Source of the DNA: Telluribacter humicola
GTDB lineage: Bacteria; Bacteroidota; Bacteroidia; Cytophagales; Spirosomataceae
NCBI RefSeq assembly: GCF_017355935.1
Contig: NZ_JAFIQT010000001.1
Location: forward strand, 1,922,001-1,986,000
DNA: 64,000 nucleotides
Reading direction: 5' to 3'
Numbering within the stretch: position 1 is the first letter of the stretch; each line of letters starts with the position of its first letter. Shown in pieces: positions 26,836 through 35,419 of this stretch. The notes under the pieces are model-generated. The model did no database searches, was not told the origin of the DNA, and worked only from the letters and a program-made list of their open reading frames with translations. The translations under genes were made by a program, and so were the position numbers.

Positions 26836-27744
26836 ATGATAAATAGATTTACGAAAGCTGCTTCCAGAGCAGGCTGGGCGATGCTGCTACTAATGGGGTC
26901 GGCGACCTGGTCACTGGCGCAGCGGGAAGTACTTTACGAGCAGTATCAGCAAAACCCCATGGCTATCAATCCGGCATTTACGGGAGTACGTGAAGATTTC
27001 AATATGACGGTCATACTCCGGCGCCGCTGGTTCTTCCTGCCCAATTCGCCCATTACTCAGACCTTCGCTACCGACGGCATGCTGGCCAATGGAAAGATAG
27101 GAATAGGTCTGCAGGCACTGAACGACCGCATGAGCGTGTATGGTACTACGGGAGCTTACGGCTCCGTAGCCTACCACCTGGCGGCAAGCGGTACGATGAA
27201 GGTTTCGCTGGGAGTACAGGGAGGAGTAAACGTGCTGCCTGTCTATGATTTTTCATCTAATACCTCGGTCAACCGGGCTCTGGGAAGCTTTGGGGTAGGG
27301 CTTTGGCTGCGTAGTGACCGATTTTATGCGGGTATCTCCAAGCCCGAGTTACTGGACCAGGGCTACGGTAGCCGGCAGTTTACCTCTGTGTACCGGCGTC
27401 CTCTTTATCTGCTGGCAGGTGGTCAGTACGACTTGTCCGCTGACGTGATGGTACTACCTCAGGTACTGGTAGTGCAGGAAAGCGGCAGCCGTCTCCGGGT
27501 AGATGTCGGAGCGCGTGCCTGGTTCTACGAAAAGATTGGTCTGGGTGCTTCTTTTCGTACCGCCATTCAAAATTATTTACAACTTTCTGCCGAGGCGCAG
27601 GTTTCCAATAATGTAAGAGTAGGATACATGTTTAATTCGAAGGCAATAGAAAGGGGAAGTTTGACATCCAGCACAGCGCCCGCAGGTATGCATGAACTTA
27701 TGCTAAAGTTTGTGCCCAATCCATCTGGTTTTCATCGGAACTAA
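26836..27744 (+). CDS. Second PorP/SprF-family type IX secretion membrane protein
   Basis: A 302-residue PorP/SprF-like protein. Starting at the ATG at 26836 gives a clear signal peptide (RAGWAMLLLMGSATWSLAQ). The frame is open from 26746, but a terminator hairpin lies there, so the first ATG is rejected; 26806 is possible. The family opening (EQYQQNPMAINPAFTG) and strand-rich body follow, ending in GMHELMLKFV. Unlike the first copy, there is no adjacent adhesin. It may serve another T9SS cargo or work with the OmpA-family protein just upstream. Confidence 0.88.
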   Translation: MINRFTKAASRAGWAMLLLMGSATWSLAQREVLYEQYQQNPMAINPAFTGVREDFNMTVILRRRWFFLPNSPITQTFATDGMLANGKIGIGLQALNDRMSVYGTTGAYGSVAYHLAASGTMKVSLGVQGGVNVLPVYDFSSNTSVNRALGSFGVGLWLRSDRFYAGISKPELLDQGYGSRQFTSVYRRPLYLLAGGQYDLSADVMVLPQVLVVQESGSRLRVDVGARAWFYEKIGLGASFRTAIQNYLQLSAEAQVSNNVRVGYMFNSKAIERGSLTSSTAPAGMHELMLKFVPNPSGFHRN

Positions 27745-27806
27745 GTCAGCACAATGGCAAAAGGATAATTGGTTATGTATCCCGTAAAAAGGAGTTTTTT
27801 TTGTGT

Positions 27807-27834
27807 TTTGTTTAGATAACATCTCGTAACTTTG
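27807..27834 (+). promoter_or_regulatory. Bacteroidetes-type promoter of sucA
   Basis: A perfect TAnnTTTG -7 box (TAACTTTG, 27827-27834) lies 27 bases upstream of the sucA ATG. A TTTTG ends at 27810, 16 bases upstream, and a T-run ending in TTG at 27803 lies 23 bases upstream; either could serve as the -33 element. Transcription should begin near 27841. Confidence 0.6.
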
Positions 27835-27861
27835 CCCCGCAAAAGAAAAATCACATTTGTG

Positions 27862-30612
27862 ATGGATAAATATTCATATATAGCTAATTCACACGGTGCT
27901 TACATAGAGGAATTGTACAATTCCTACAAGCAAGACCCTTCCTCCGTAGATGAGGGATGGCGTAAATTTTTCGAAGGCTTCGAGTTTTCATTGAAATATC
28001 CGGTCAACGGGCATGCCAATGGAGTCGCTTCAAAAGAGGCAACTACCACTGGTAAAGCAGATCCTGCCCAGATTCGGAAGGAAATGGAAGTCGTACACCT
28101 GATCAGAGGATATCGCTCACGCGGTCACCTGCTGGCTACGACCAATCCTATCCGTCCGCGGCTGGATCGCAAGCCCATGCTTAACCTGACTGATTTCAAC
28201 CTGACCGAAGCAGACCTGGATCAGGTCTTCGAAGCAGGAGTTGAAGTATTCGGTCGTCCGGCCAAGCTGCGGGAGATCGTAGATGCCCTTAAGAAAATCT
28301 ATACCGGCAATATAGGATTCGAGTACCTCTACATTCGTGACCGCGAGCAGAAACACTGGCTCCGCGAGAAGATCGAGAAAGAGGCGCTGAATATGAATTT
28401 TTCGATAGATGAGAAAAAGCACATCCTGTCGAAACTCAATGAGGCCGTAGTATTTGAAAACTTCCTCCATACCAAGTACCTGGGTCAGAAGCGATTCTCG
28501 CTGGAAGGTGGCGAAACCACCATCCCCGCGTTGGATGCCATGATTAATAAGGCCAGTGAGATGGGCGTACAGGAAGTAATGATCGGTATGGCCCACCGCG
28601 GTCGTCTGAACGTGCTGGCTAACATCATGCGCAAGACCTACGAGCAGATCTTCAATGAATTTGAAGGTAACCTGCCCGACCAGGTATGGGGTGATGGGGA
28701 CGTGAAGTACCACATGGGCTTCTCGAGCCAGATCGAAACTACTTCCGGACAACAGATGTACCTCAAGCTGGCTCCTAACCCTTCGCACCTCGAGGCCGTA
28801 AACCCCGTCGTGGAAGGTTTTATCCGTGCCCGCGCTGATGGTATGTACAACAGCGACTATGATCGTGTGCTACCTGTACTTATCCATGGGGATGCCGCCG
28901 TAGCCGGACAGGGTATTGTGTACGAAGTAACGCAGATGTCAGGTCTTGATGGCTACTGTACCGGAGGTACCATTCACTTTGTTATTAATAATCAGGTTGG
29001 TTTTACGACTGACTTCGAAGATGCCCGCTCGAGTATATACAGTACCGATATCGCCAAGATCGTGGATGCTCCTGTACTGCACGTCAACGGTGATGATCCG
29101 GAGGCAGTAGTATTCTGTATGCGACTGGCGGTGGAGTATCGTCAGAAGTTCAATAAGGATATCTTTATTGACATGGTATGTTACCGTCGTCACGGTCATA
29201 ACGAGTCAGACGAGCCTAAGTTTACCCAGCCGGTACTCTACAGCTACATCGAAAACCACCAGAACCCACGCGAGATCTATCAGAAAGTGCTGGTAGAGCG
29301 GGGCGATGTGGATGCTGAGCTGGCTGCCAATATGGATAGAGAGTTTAAGGGGCTCCTGCAGGAGCGTCTTGATATGGTAAAGCAGAAATCACTGCCTTAC
29401 GCGATGCCAAAACTGGAGCAGGAATGGCGTAACCTCAGGTATGCTACTGCGGAGGATTTTGAGAAGTCGCCCGAAACAGGTGTTCCTCTCGAAGTACTTG
29501 AGAAAATAGGCCAGGCTTTAGTAAATGTTCCCGAAGGGTTCACTACCCTGAAGCAGATTGATAAGCTGCTCAAGGATCGGAAACAGATGATCTTTGATAC
29601 CAAGCGGGTCAACTGGGCTACGGCCGAGCTACTGGCGTACGGTTCTATACTGGCCGAAGGTAAAGTAGTTCGATTAAGCGGACAGGACGTACAGCGGGGT
29701 ACTTTCTCGCACCGGCATGCCGTACTACGCGACGCCAAGACCAACGAAGCATACAGCAACCTGGATCACATTCAGGATGAGCAGGGAAGCTTTATGATCT
29801 ATAACTCTCTGCTTTCAGAGTACGGAGTACTTGGATTCGAGTTTGGTTACTCCATGGCTAACCCCAACGCGCTGGTAATATGGGAAGCTCAGTTTGGTGA
29901 TTTCGCCAACGGAGCCCAGGTCATGATTGACCAGTTTATTACATCCAGCGAAACCAAGTGGGATCGTTGGTGTGGATTGGTCATGCTGCTGCCTCACGGG
30001 TACGAGGGCCAGGGCCCTGAGCACTCCAATGCTCGCCCTGAGCGCTACCTGCAGCTATCGGCCAATAATAACATCATTGTAGCCAACGTAACTACACCGG
30101 CCAACTTCTTCCACATGATGCGCCGTCAGTTGACCTTCCCGTTCCGGAAGCCTCTGATCGTGATGTCGCCTAAGTCAATGCTGCGCCATCCGCTGTGCGT
30201 GTCGTCGCTGGATGAACTGGCCACCGGACGGTTCCAGGAAACAATTGGTGACCCTTATGCCGATCCCAAAAAAGTGAAGAAGGTACTGCTGTGTACTGGT
30301 AAGATATATTATGAGTTGTTGGAAAAACAGCAGGCAGATAAGCGTGATGATGTAGCCATCATTCGGGTAGAGCAGATGCATCCTTTCCCGAAAACCCAAC
30401 TGGACGCGCATATAGCACAGTACAAGAAAGCAAAAGTGTACTGGGTGCAGGAAGAACCGTTCAACATGGGTGGCTGGACCTTCATGCTGCGTATGTATTC
30501 TGAGCAGCCATTGGAGGTTATTGCTCGTCGTTCGAGTGCTTCGCCTTCAACCGGCTTTGCCAAGATCCACGCTCAGGAGCAGGCCGAGATCATCCGCCGG
30601 GCATTTGAATAA
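27862..30612 (+). CDS. sucA: 2-oxoglutarate dehydrogenase E1 component
   Basis: A 916-residue thiamine-diphosphate enzyme that decarboxylates 2-oxoglutarate in the TCA cycle and passes succinyl groups to the E2 lipoyl domain. The ATG at 27862 gives DKYSYIANSHGAYIEELY, the usual start; the frame extends to 27832 only through a TTG that overlaps the promoter. Seen motifs are HRGRLNVLANIMRKTYE, the TPP-binding HGDAAVAGQGIVYEV with INNQVGFTT, ICYRRHGHNE-type RRHGHNESDEP, and the C-terminal VYWVQEEPFNMGGWTF. Length is normal for E1o. It leads an operon with the E2 gene 52 bases on. Confidence 0.97.
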   Translation: MDKYSYIANSHGAYIEELYNSYKQDPSSVDEGWRKFFEGFEFSLKYPVNGHANGVASKEATTTGKADPAQIRKEMEVVHLIRGYRSRGHLLATTNPIRPRLDRKPMLNLTDFNLTEADLDQVFEAGVEVFGRPAKLREIVDALKKIYTGNIGFEYLYIRDREQKHWLREKIEKEALNMNFSIDEKKHILSKLNEAVVFENFLHTKYLGQKRFSLEGGETTIPALDAMINKASEMGVQEVMIGMAHRGRLNVLANIMRKTYEQIFNEFEGNLPDQVWGDGDVKYHMGFSSQIETTSGQQMYLKLAPNPSHLEAVNPVVEGFIRARADGMYNSDYDRVLPVLIHGDAAVAGQGIVYEVTQMSGLDGYCTGGTIHFVINNQVGFTTDFEDARSSIYSTDIAKIVDAPVLHVNGDDPEAVVFCMRLAVEYRQKFNKDIFIDMVCYRRHGHNESDEPKFTQPVLYSYIENHQNPREIYQKVLVERGDVDAELAANMDREFKGLLQERLDMVKQKSLPYAMPKLEQEWRNLRYATAEDFEKSPETGVPLEVLEKIGQALVNVPEGFTTLKQIDKLLKDRKQMIFDTKRVNWATAELLAYGSILAEGKVVRLSGQDVQRGTFSHRHAVLRDAKTNEAYSNLDHIQDEQGSFMIYNSLLSEYGVLGFEFGYSMANPNALVIWEAQFGDFANGAQVMIDQFITSSETKWDRWCGLVMLLPHGYEGQGPEHSNARPERYLQLSANNNIIVANVTTPANFFHMMRRQLTFPFRKPLIVMSPKSMLRHPLCVSSLDELATGRFQETIGDPYADPKKVKKVLLCTGKIYYELLEKQQADKRDDVAIIRVEQMHPFPKTQLDAHIAQYKKAKVYWVQEEPFNMGGWTFMLRMYSEQPLEVIARRSSASPSTGFAKIHAQEQAEIIRRAFE

Positions 30613-30664
30613 TTTCCAAACGTGTATATATTAACCGCTTAATCTTCATAAGAAAGTTGATAAT

Positions 30665-32254
30665 ATGGCTGAAATAGAAATAAAAGTACCACCCGTAGGG
30701 GAGTCCATCACCGAAGTCACTATCGGAACCTGGTTCAAAAACGAAGGAGACTTTGTAAAAATGGATGAAGTCATCTGCGGACTGGACTCTGATAAGGCAA
30801 CCTTTGAACTGACTGCCGAGGCAGAAGGTATACTACATATTAAAGCCAAGGAAGGTGATACCCTCTCTATTGGTGATCTGATCGCAACGATTGATAAGTC
30901 AGGCGACGGTGCCGCTCAAGGCAATGGTAGTTCTGTAGCCGCCGAAGCTGCCGCTACCACTGCCGCAGCAGGATACGGCGACAGACCGGCACAGCCCGAG
31001 GCAAAGCCGGCTGCTGCTACCGCTACTCAGGAGGCTAAGGTAGTTGAGATGAAAGTACCTACGGTAGGGGAGTCTATTACCGAAGTGACCATAGCCAGCT
31101 GGGTGAAGAAGGATGGCGACCGTGTAACACTGGACGAAGTTCTGTGCGAACTCGAGTCGGACAAAGCTACCTTCGAACTACCAGCCGAAGCAGCGGGTAC
31201 ACTGCGTATCGTTGCGGGTGAAGGCGAAACCCTGGCTATCGGCGCGGTAATCTGCCGCATCGAGGTAGGTGAAGGTGCCGCCGCTGCCGCTCCGGCGTCA
31301 GCCCCGGCTGCACCAGCTCCAGCCGCTCAGCAGGAAGATGAGAAAAGCTTTGGTGCCGGACATGTGTCTCCGGTAGCTGCTAAGATTCTGGCCGAAAAAG
31401 GCATCGATCCTAAAGAAGTAAATGGTACCGGTACCGGCGGACGCGTCACAAAGGAAGACGCTCTGAAGGCCGAGAAGTCGCAGTCTAAACCTGCCGCTGA
31501 GCCTGCTAAGGCAGCCGCTCCGGCACAGTCGCAGGCTCCTGCTGTATCGGGTGAACGTGGTCAGCGTCGTGAGAAAATGTCTTCGCTGCGTCGTACCATT
31601 GCCCGTCGTCTGGTATCTGTGAAGAATGAGACGGCCATGCTTACTACCTTCAACGAGGTAGATATGAAGCCAATCATGGACCTGCGTTCCAAGTTCAAGG
31701 ACAAGTTCAAGGAGAAGCACGAAGTAGGTCTTGGATTCATGTCGTTCTTCACCAAAGCTGTTTGTGTAGCCCTTCAGGATTTCCCTGTTGTGAATGCTTA
31801 CATCGACGGTGACGATATTGTATACAACGACCACTGTGATGTTTCTATCGCGGTTTCTACGCCACGCGGCCTAGTAGTACCGGTTATCCGCAATGCTGAA
31901 ACCTTGTCATTTGCCGCTATTGAAAAAGAAATCATTCGTCTGGCTGTCCGTGCCCGTGATGGCAAGCTGGGTATGGATGAAATGACCGGTGGAACCTTTA
32001 CCATCACCAACGGTGGTATCTTCGGTTCTATGCTGTCTACGCCTATCATCAACGCACCACAGTCGGCCATCCTGGGTATGCACAATATCGTGGAGCGTGC
32101 GGTTGTAGTGAACGGTGAAATCGTAGTTCGTCCGATCATGTACGTGGCTCTGTCATACGATCACCGTACCATCGATGGACGTGACTCGGTAAGCTTCCTG
32201 GTACGTGTTAAGCAACTCCTGGAAGATCCAACCCGTCTGCTGCTGGAACTATAA
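30665..32254 (+). CDS. sucB: 2-oxoglutarate dehydrogenase E2 (dihydrolipoyl succinyltransferase) with two lipoyl domains
   Basis: A 529-residue E2. It has two lipoyl domains, with lipoylation sites in [11 protein letters not shown] (Lys44) and [11 protein letters not shown] (about Lys166), each followed by an Ala/Pro-rich linker. A peripheral E3-binding domain ([19 protein letters not shown], ~residues 230-265) and the catalytic acyltransferase domain follow, ending in [15 protein letters not shown] with the active-site His near 499. Many E2o proteins have one lipoyl domain; the second copy adds about 120 residues. It follows sucA closely and is followed by a terminator. No E3 gene is nearby. 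Confidence 0.95.
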   Translation: MAEIEIKVPPVGESITEVTIGTWFKNEGDFVKMDEVICGLDSDKATFELTAEAEGILHIKAKEGDTLSIGDLIATIDKSGDGAAQGNGSSVAAEAAATTAAAGYGDRPAQPEAKPAAATATQEAKVVEMKVPTVGESITEVTIASWVKKDGDRVTLDEVLCELESDKATFELPAEAAGTLRIVAGEGETLAIGAVICRIEVGEGAAAAAPASAPAAPAPAAQQEDEKSFGAGHVSPVAAKILAEKGIDPKEVNGTGTGGRVTKEDALKAEKSQSKPAAEPAKAAAPAQSQAPAVSGERGQRREKMSSLRRTIARRLVSVKNETAMLTTFNEVDMKPIMDLRSKFKDKFKEKHEVGLGFMSFFTKAVCVALQDFPVVNAYIDGDDIVYNDHCDVSIAVSTPRGLVVPVIRNAETLSFAAIEKEIIRLAVRARDGKLGMDEMTGGTFTITNGGIFGSMLSTPIINAPQSAILGMHNIVERAVVVNGEIVVRPIMYVALSYDHRTIDGRDSVSFLVRVKQLLEDPTRLLLEL

Positions 32255-32274
32255 TAGCATTTGGATATATAGTA

Positions 32275-32307
32275 AGCCCCTGAGAGGTATCTTTCAGGGG
32301 CTTTTTT
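32275..32307 (+). terminator. Rho-independent terminator of sucA-sucB
   Basis: A 9-base perfect stem (AGCCCCTGA with TCAGGGGCT), a ~10-base loop and a T6 run at 32302-32307. It lies 20 bases past the sucB stop. Confidence 0.88.
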
Positions 32308-32416
32308 GTTGAGAAAGATTTTTCAAAACATCATGCAGGTATATGGCTTTGAGCATGAATGCTTGTAAGATATCAGGAATATCAGGTTGTCCCCGTGCTA
32401 CAATGCGCGGGATTTT

Positions 32417-32424
32417 TATTTTTG
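32417..32424 (+). promoter_or_regulatory. Possible -7 box of the M28 peptidase gene
   Basis: TATTTTTG fits TAnnTTTG and lies 21 bases before the ATG at 32446. No well-placed -33 TTG was found, so this is tentative. Confidence 0.35.
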
Positions 32425-32445
32425 TTAGAAAGCAACACTACCTCT

Positions 32446-33828
32446 ATGTTATTAAAACCTAAACTCGCGCTTCTCGCGTTACTCCTGCTGTCTGTACGTG
32501 TACAGGCGCAATCTGACTACCAGAAAGATTCCCTATTCATTCGGCAACTTTTTGATAAGGCTCTGACCGATGGCAAATCCTACGACTGGCTTCGTCACCT
32601 GACTACGCAGATAGGCCCACGGCTGAGCGGATCAGAAGGAGCCGCCAAAGCGGTAACCTATACCCGGCAAGTCATGGAGCAGGAGGGCTTTGACCGCGTA
32701 TTCCTGCAGAATGTAATGGTACCTCACTGGGTACGGGGGGCAAAAGAAAAAGCGTATATTCAGGTAGGGAAGCAAAAGACAGAGGTACCTATAGCCGCGC
32801 TGGGTGGCTCGGTTGCTACACCAAAGGCAGGTATCAAGGCCCGAGTCATCGAAGTAAAGAACTTTCAGGAGCTTCGTGATCTGGGGCGTGAAAAGGTACA
32901 GGGGAAGATTGTTTTCTTTAATCGCCCCATGGACCCTACCAAGCTTAATACGTTTGAAGCATACAGCGGAGCCGTTGACCAGCGGGGGAATGGTGCTACC
33001 GAGGCTGCCCGTTTGGGAGCCGTAGGAGCCATTGTGCGTTCGATGACACCACGCCTGGATGACTTTCCGCATACGGGTGCTATGCGCTATGGTACCGGTG
33101 TACCTCTGATACCAACGGCCGGTATTAGTACCAATGGTGCGGAGCTCCTGAGCAAGACGCTTAAGACAAACCCTGACCTTGAGTTCTTCTTCCAGCAAAA
33201 CCCAGAGACGCTACCCGATGCACCTTCGCATAATGTCCTTGGAGAGCTTAAAGGAGCTACCAATCCTGATGAAATACTGGTTGTAGGCGGCCACCTGGAC
33301 TCATGGGACATGGGACAAGGAGCACACGACGACGGCACCGGTTGTGTACAGGCTATCGAAGCGCTACGGTTGCTGAAAGCCTTGGGGTACCAGCCTAAGC
33401 GTACCCTGCGGGCGGTGATGTTCATGAACGAAGAAAACGGATTGAAAGGGGGAATTACCTACGCCGACTCAGCCAAGTCTAAAAATGAAAAGCACGTAGC
33501 CGCCATTGAGTCTGATCGGGGCGGTTTTGTACCCCGCGGATTTGGGGTAGTTGGTGATGCTGCCAAAAAAGCAAAGGTTGTTGCATGGCAGCCGCTACTG
33601 GCTCCCTATGGCCTGCATGAGATTGGCCCCGGTGGGGGAGGTGCCGACATTGGTCCGCTGGCGCAGCAGGGCACTGTACTAATCGGACTGGTACCTGATT
33701 CCCAACGCTACTTTGACTACCATCATGCGGCTTCGGATACGTTTGACGCGGTAAGCCGGCGGGAGCTTGAGATGGGGGCAGCCTCCATGGCGGCTATGCT
33801 GTACCTGCTGGACAAGTACGGTTTGTAA
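32446..33828 (+). CDS. Secreted M28-family zinc peptidase (carboxypeptidase Q-like)
   Basis: A 460-residue exopeptidase. The ATG at 32446 gives the signal peptide LLKPKLALLALLLLSVRVQAQ; the longer frame from 32359 is rejected. A PA-type insert covers ~residues 110-240. The zinc site of M28 appears in VVGGHLDSWDMGQGAHDDG (His, Asp), MNEENGLKGG (Glu) and the late YFDYHHAASDTFD. Carboxypeptidase Q-like members remove amino acids from peptides in the periplasm or outside the cell. It stands alone between the sucB terminator and a 24-base hairpin. Confidence 0.9.
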   Translation: MLLKPKLALLALLLLSVRVQAQSDYQKDSLFIRQLFDKALTDGKSYDWLRHLTTQIGPRLSGSEGAAKAVTYTRQVMEQEGFDRVFLQNVMVPHWVRGAKEKAYIQVGKQKTEVPIAALGGSVATPKAGIKARVIEVKNFQELRDLGREKVQGKIVFFNRPMDPTKLNTFEAYSGAVDQRGNGATEAARLGAVGAIVRSMTPRLDDFPHTGAMRYGTGVPLIPTAGISTNGAELLSKTLKTNPDLEFFFQQNPETLPDAPSHNVLGELKGATNPDEILVVGGHLDSWDMGQGAHDDGTGCVQAIEALRLLKALGYQPKRTLRAVMFMNEENGLKGGITYADSAKSKNEKHVAAIESDRGGFVPRGFGVVGDAAKKAKVVAWQPLLAPYGLHEIGPGGGGADIGPLAQQGTVLIGLVPDSQRYFDYHHAASDTFDAVSRRELEMGAASMAAMLYLLDKYGL

Positions 33829-33837
33829 TCAGATCGC

Positions 33838-33890
33838 TACAAATAGAGCGGGGATGATTGACACCATCAATCATCCCCGCTCTATTTGTA
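33838..33890. terminator. Bidirectional terminator hairpin
   Basis: A perfect 24-base stem with a 5-base loop (CACCA) lies between two convergent genes, 9 bases after the peptidase stop and 7 before the end of the minus-strand gene. It can serve both strands. No long T-run follows. Confidence 0.8.
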
Positions 33891-33897
33891 CATAAGT

Positions 33898-34221
33898 TCA
33901 AAGCTTCGGGTTCTGCTTATGCCGGTCTTTATCGCGCTGGGTCTTCTTCTCGATATTCTTCTGCAGAGCTTCGGTCAGGTTGACGCCGGTCTGGTTGGCC
34001 AGACACATCAGTACCCACAGAACATCCGCCATTTCGTCCCCCAGGTCTTTTCCCAGATCTGATTTTTTGAATGACTGATCGCCGTAGGTGCGGGCCATAA
34101 TACGAGCCAGTTCCCCTACTTCTTCGGTCAGGATAGCCATGTTAGTCAATTCCGAAAAGTACCGGACGCCGTAGGTCTTGATCCAGTCGTCTACTTGTTG
34201 TTGTGCCTCGTCTAGGGTCAT
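33898..34221 (-). CDS. MazG-like nucleotide pyrophosphohydrolase
   Basis: A 107-residue all-alpha NTP pyrophosphatase of the MazG-like family. It shows the two metal-binding helices, TEEVGELARIMARTYGD (ExxxE-type) and LGDEMADVLWVLMCLAN (ExxD). Such small proteins hydrolyse dNTPs or NTPs to monophosphates, often as house-cleaning enzymes. The Lys-rich tail (EKKTQRDKDRHKQNPKL) is uncommon. The ATG at 34221 lies beside an inverted repeat and a broken IS110 copy. Confidence 0.88.
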   Translation of the reverse strand: MTLDEAQQQVDDWIKTYGVRYFSELTNMAILTEEVGELARIMARTYGDQSFKKSDLGKDLGDEMADVLWVLMCLANQTGVNLTEALQKNIEKKTQRDKDRHKQNPKL

Positions 34222-34248
34222 TGGGTGAATGAGTGATTTAATGAATGG

Positions 34249-34310
34249 GGATTGTCGAGTTGCGATTGCAGAATGTCGATTTACTTAATTTATAACTTAC
34301 TCGACAATCC
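34249..34310. repeat. 12-base inverted repeat between the MazG-like gene and the IS110 copy
   Basis: GGATTGTCGAGT (34249-34260) and ACTCGACAATCC (34299-34310) are perfect inverted copies separated by 38 AT-rich bases. It may mark the outer side of the IS110 element, act as its terminator, or be regulatory for the MazG-like gene. Confidence 0.55.
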
Positions 34311-34443
34311 GAAATCGAAATTCGTAATTAAGAATACTTTCCTGCTTTTCTCCCGCGATTTCTATGGATTAAGCAATAGCCGGGAGATAGTTTTTTTCAT
34401 ATTTTCGATGGTCTCTAACGCACGCAAAGATCCGGTGAATGAC

Positions 34444-34459
34444 CGGGGCGCCGGTGCGA
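34444..34459. repeat. 16-base GC-rich insertion in the IS110 gene (third)
   Basis: CGGGGCGCCGGTGCGA on the plus strand interrupts the transposase frame between NAVRNK and VIHRIFA. Without it the two parts read through exactly. Fifteen of its sixteen bases are not explained by the IS110 protein, and it is almost all G and C in AT-rich surroundings. Confidence 0.7.
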
Positions 34460-34501
34460 CTTGTTACGGACCGCGTTTAATACAGCCATTTTACTTTTTC
34501 C

Positions 34502-34517
34502 GCCTCCGGGCGCCCGG
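34502..34517. repeat. 16-base GC-rich palindromic insertion in the IS110 gene (second)
   Basis: GCCTCCGGGCGCCCGG on the plus strand contains the 12-base palindrome-like core CCGGGCGCCCGG. It separates QRKVKE from GKSKMAVLNA; removal restores the usual IS110 ending. It causes the early stop at 34491. Confidence 0.72.
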
Positions 34518-34760
34518 TTCTTTGACTTTTCTTTGATAGTAGTGGGCAAGTTCTCCGTCTTTGCATATAGCAGCCATGGCACCCAGATGAAAAAGCTTCT
34601 TCATTCTTTTATTAGCATAATGGCTCACCCTGGCCTTTCCCCTTAGGCTTGTTCCTGAAGAATTCTCAAAAGGAGATACACCTGCATAACAGGCGAACTT
34701 TCTAGGGTTGCTAAAAAGCTTGAACTCATTGGTTACCAGAATCATTTCCCAAAAGATTAC

Positions 34761-34774
34761 AGCGCGGCTGCCGC
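34761..34774. repeat. ~14-base GC-rich insertion in the IS110 gene (first)
   Basis: AGCGCGGCTGCCGC on the plus strand (GCGGC-A-GCCGC hairpin within) interrupts the frame after GVGE and before VIFWEMILVTNEF. The exact edges could be 11, 14 or 17 bases; 14 gives ten residues between GVG and TNEF, the spacing I recall for related transposases. Confidence 0.65.
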
Positions 34775-35419
34775 CTCGCCCACTCCATCTACTGAGGTAA
34801 CTAAGACAAATAACTCATGAAGCACTTCATCGTCCTTTACTAAACCTCTAATCTTTTTTTCCAATATCAGAAGCTGCTTTTCCAGCGCATTCACAGGCTC
34901 CTTATTAAGTTTTTTTAGAGCCTTCTGCATGTTCTTGTTGGGCAGAGCAGCTAGTTCTTCGACTGGTACTTTGAGCATATTCTTGGCCAGAAGCAGTCTT
35001 TTTCGTAGAGAAACCAGTTGCTTTAACTGCTGCAATACCTCTCGTTCCGGTTGCCAGAGCCGGGCTTTATCAGCGTAGCGAAAAGCATAGTCACTAATTC
35101 GGATAGCATCTACTTTATCATTCTTACCTCGCTGCAAGCCAATCGAGCGCTTAATTCTAAGAGATGATTCTAACCATAGCGAACATGACTCTTTGTTTAA
35201 TAGATTAAGTAAGCACTGACTGTAAAGGCCTGTGTGCTCACAGCACACCAAGCTTTGTCTCAAATCAACTTCTGTGGCTTTACATTTTGCTTTAAACACA
35301 GCTAAACCGGAAGCTGTGTTCTCTACTTTTAAGTGAAATAAGAGCCTTGAAGCATCTCTAACAGCGAAATCAAGCGTTCTTTTACTGATGTCCACACCGA
35401 TAAAAAAGGAAAATTTCAT

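Larger units (their letters stand above)
34369..35419 (-). pseudogene. IS110-family transposase broken by three GC-rich insertions
   Basis: The N-terminal 219 residues (to 34757) form the DEDD recombinase domain: FFIGVDISKRTLDFAV with the first Asp, CCEHTGLYSQ with Glu, and RGKNDKVDAIRISDYAFRY with the Asp pair. The C-terminal Transposase_20 domain follows in other frames: ILVTNEFKLFSNPRKFACYAGV, SSGTSLRGKARVSH with the likely catalytic Ser, MAVLNAVRNK, then VIHRIFACVRDHRKYEKNYL to a TAA at 34369-34371. Removing 14 bases (34761-34774), 16 (34502-34517) and 16 (34444-34459) joins the pieces into one 334-residue protein, normal for IS110. The body is AT-rich compared with neighbours, a sign of transfer. 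Confidence 0.88.

Noticed and set aside
34491-34745. Separate small gene on the minus strand
   Set aside because: It is the middle part of the IS110 transposase after the first frameshift, not an independent gene.
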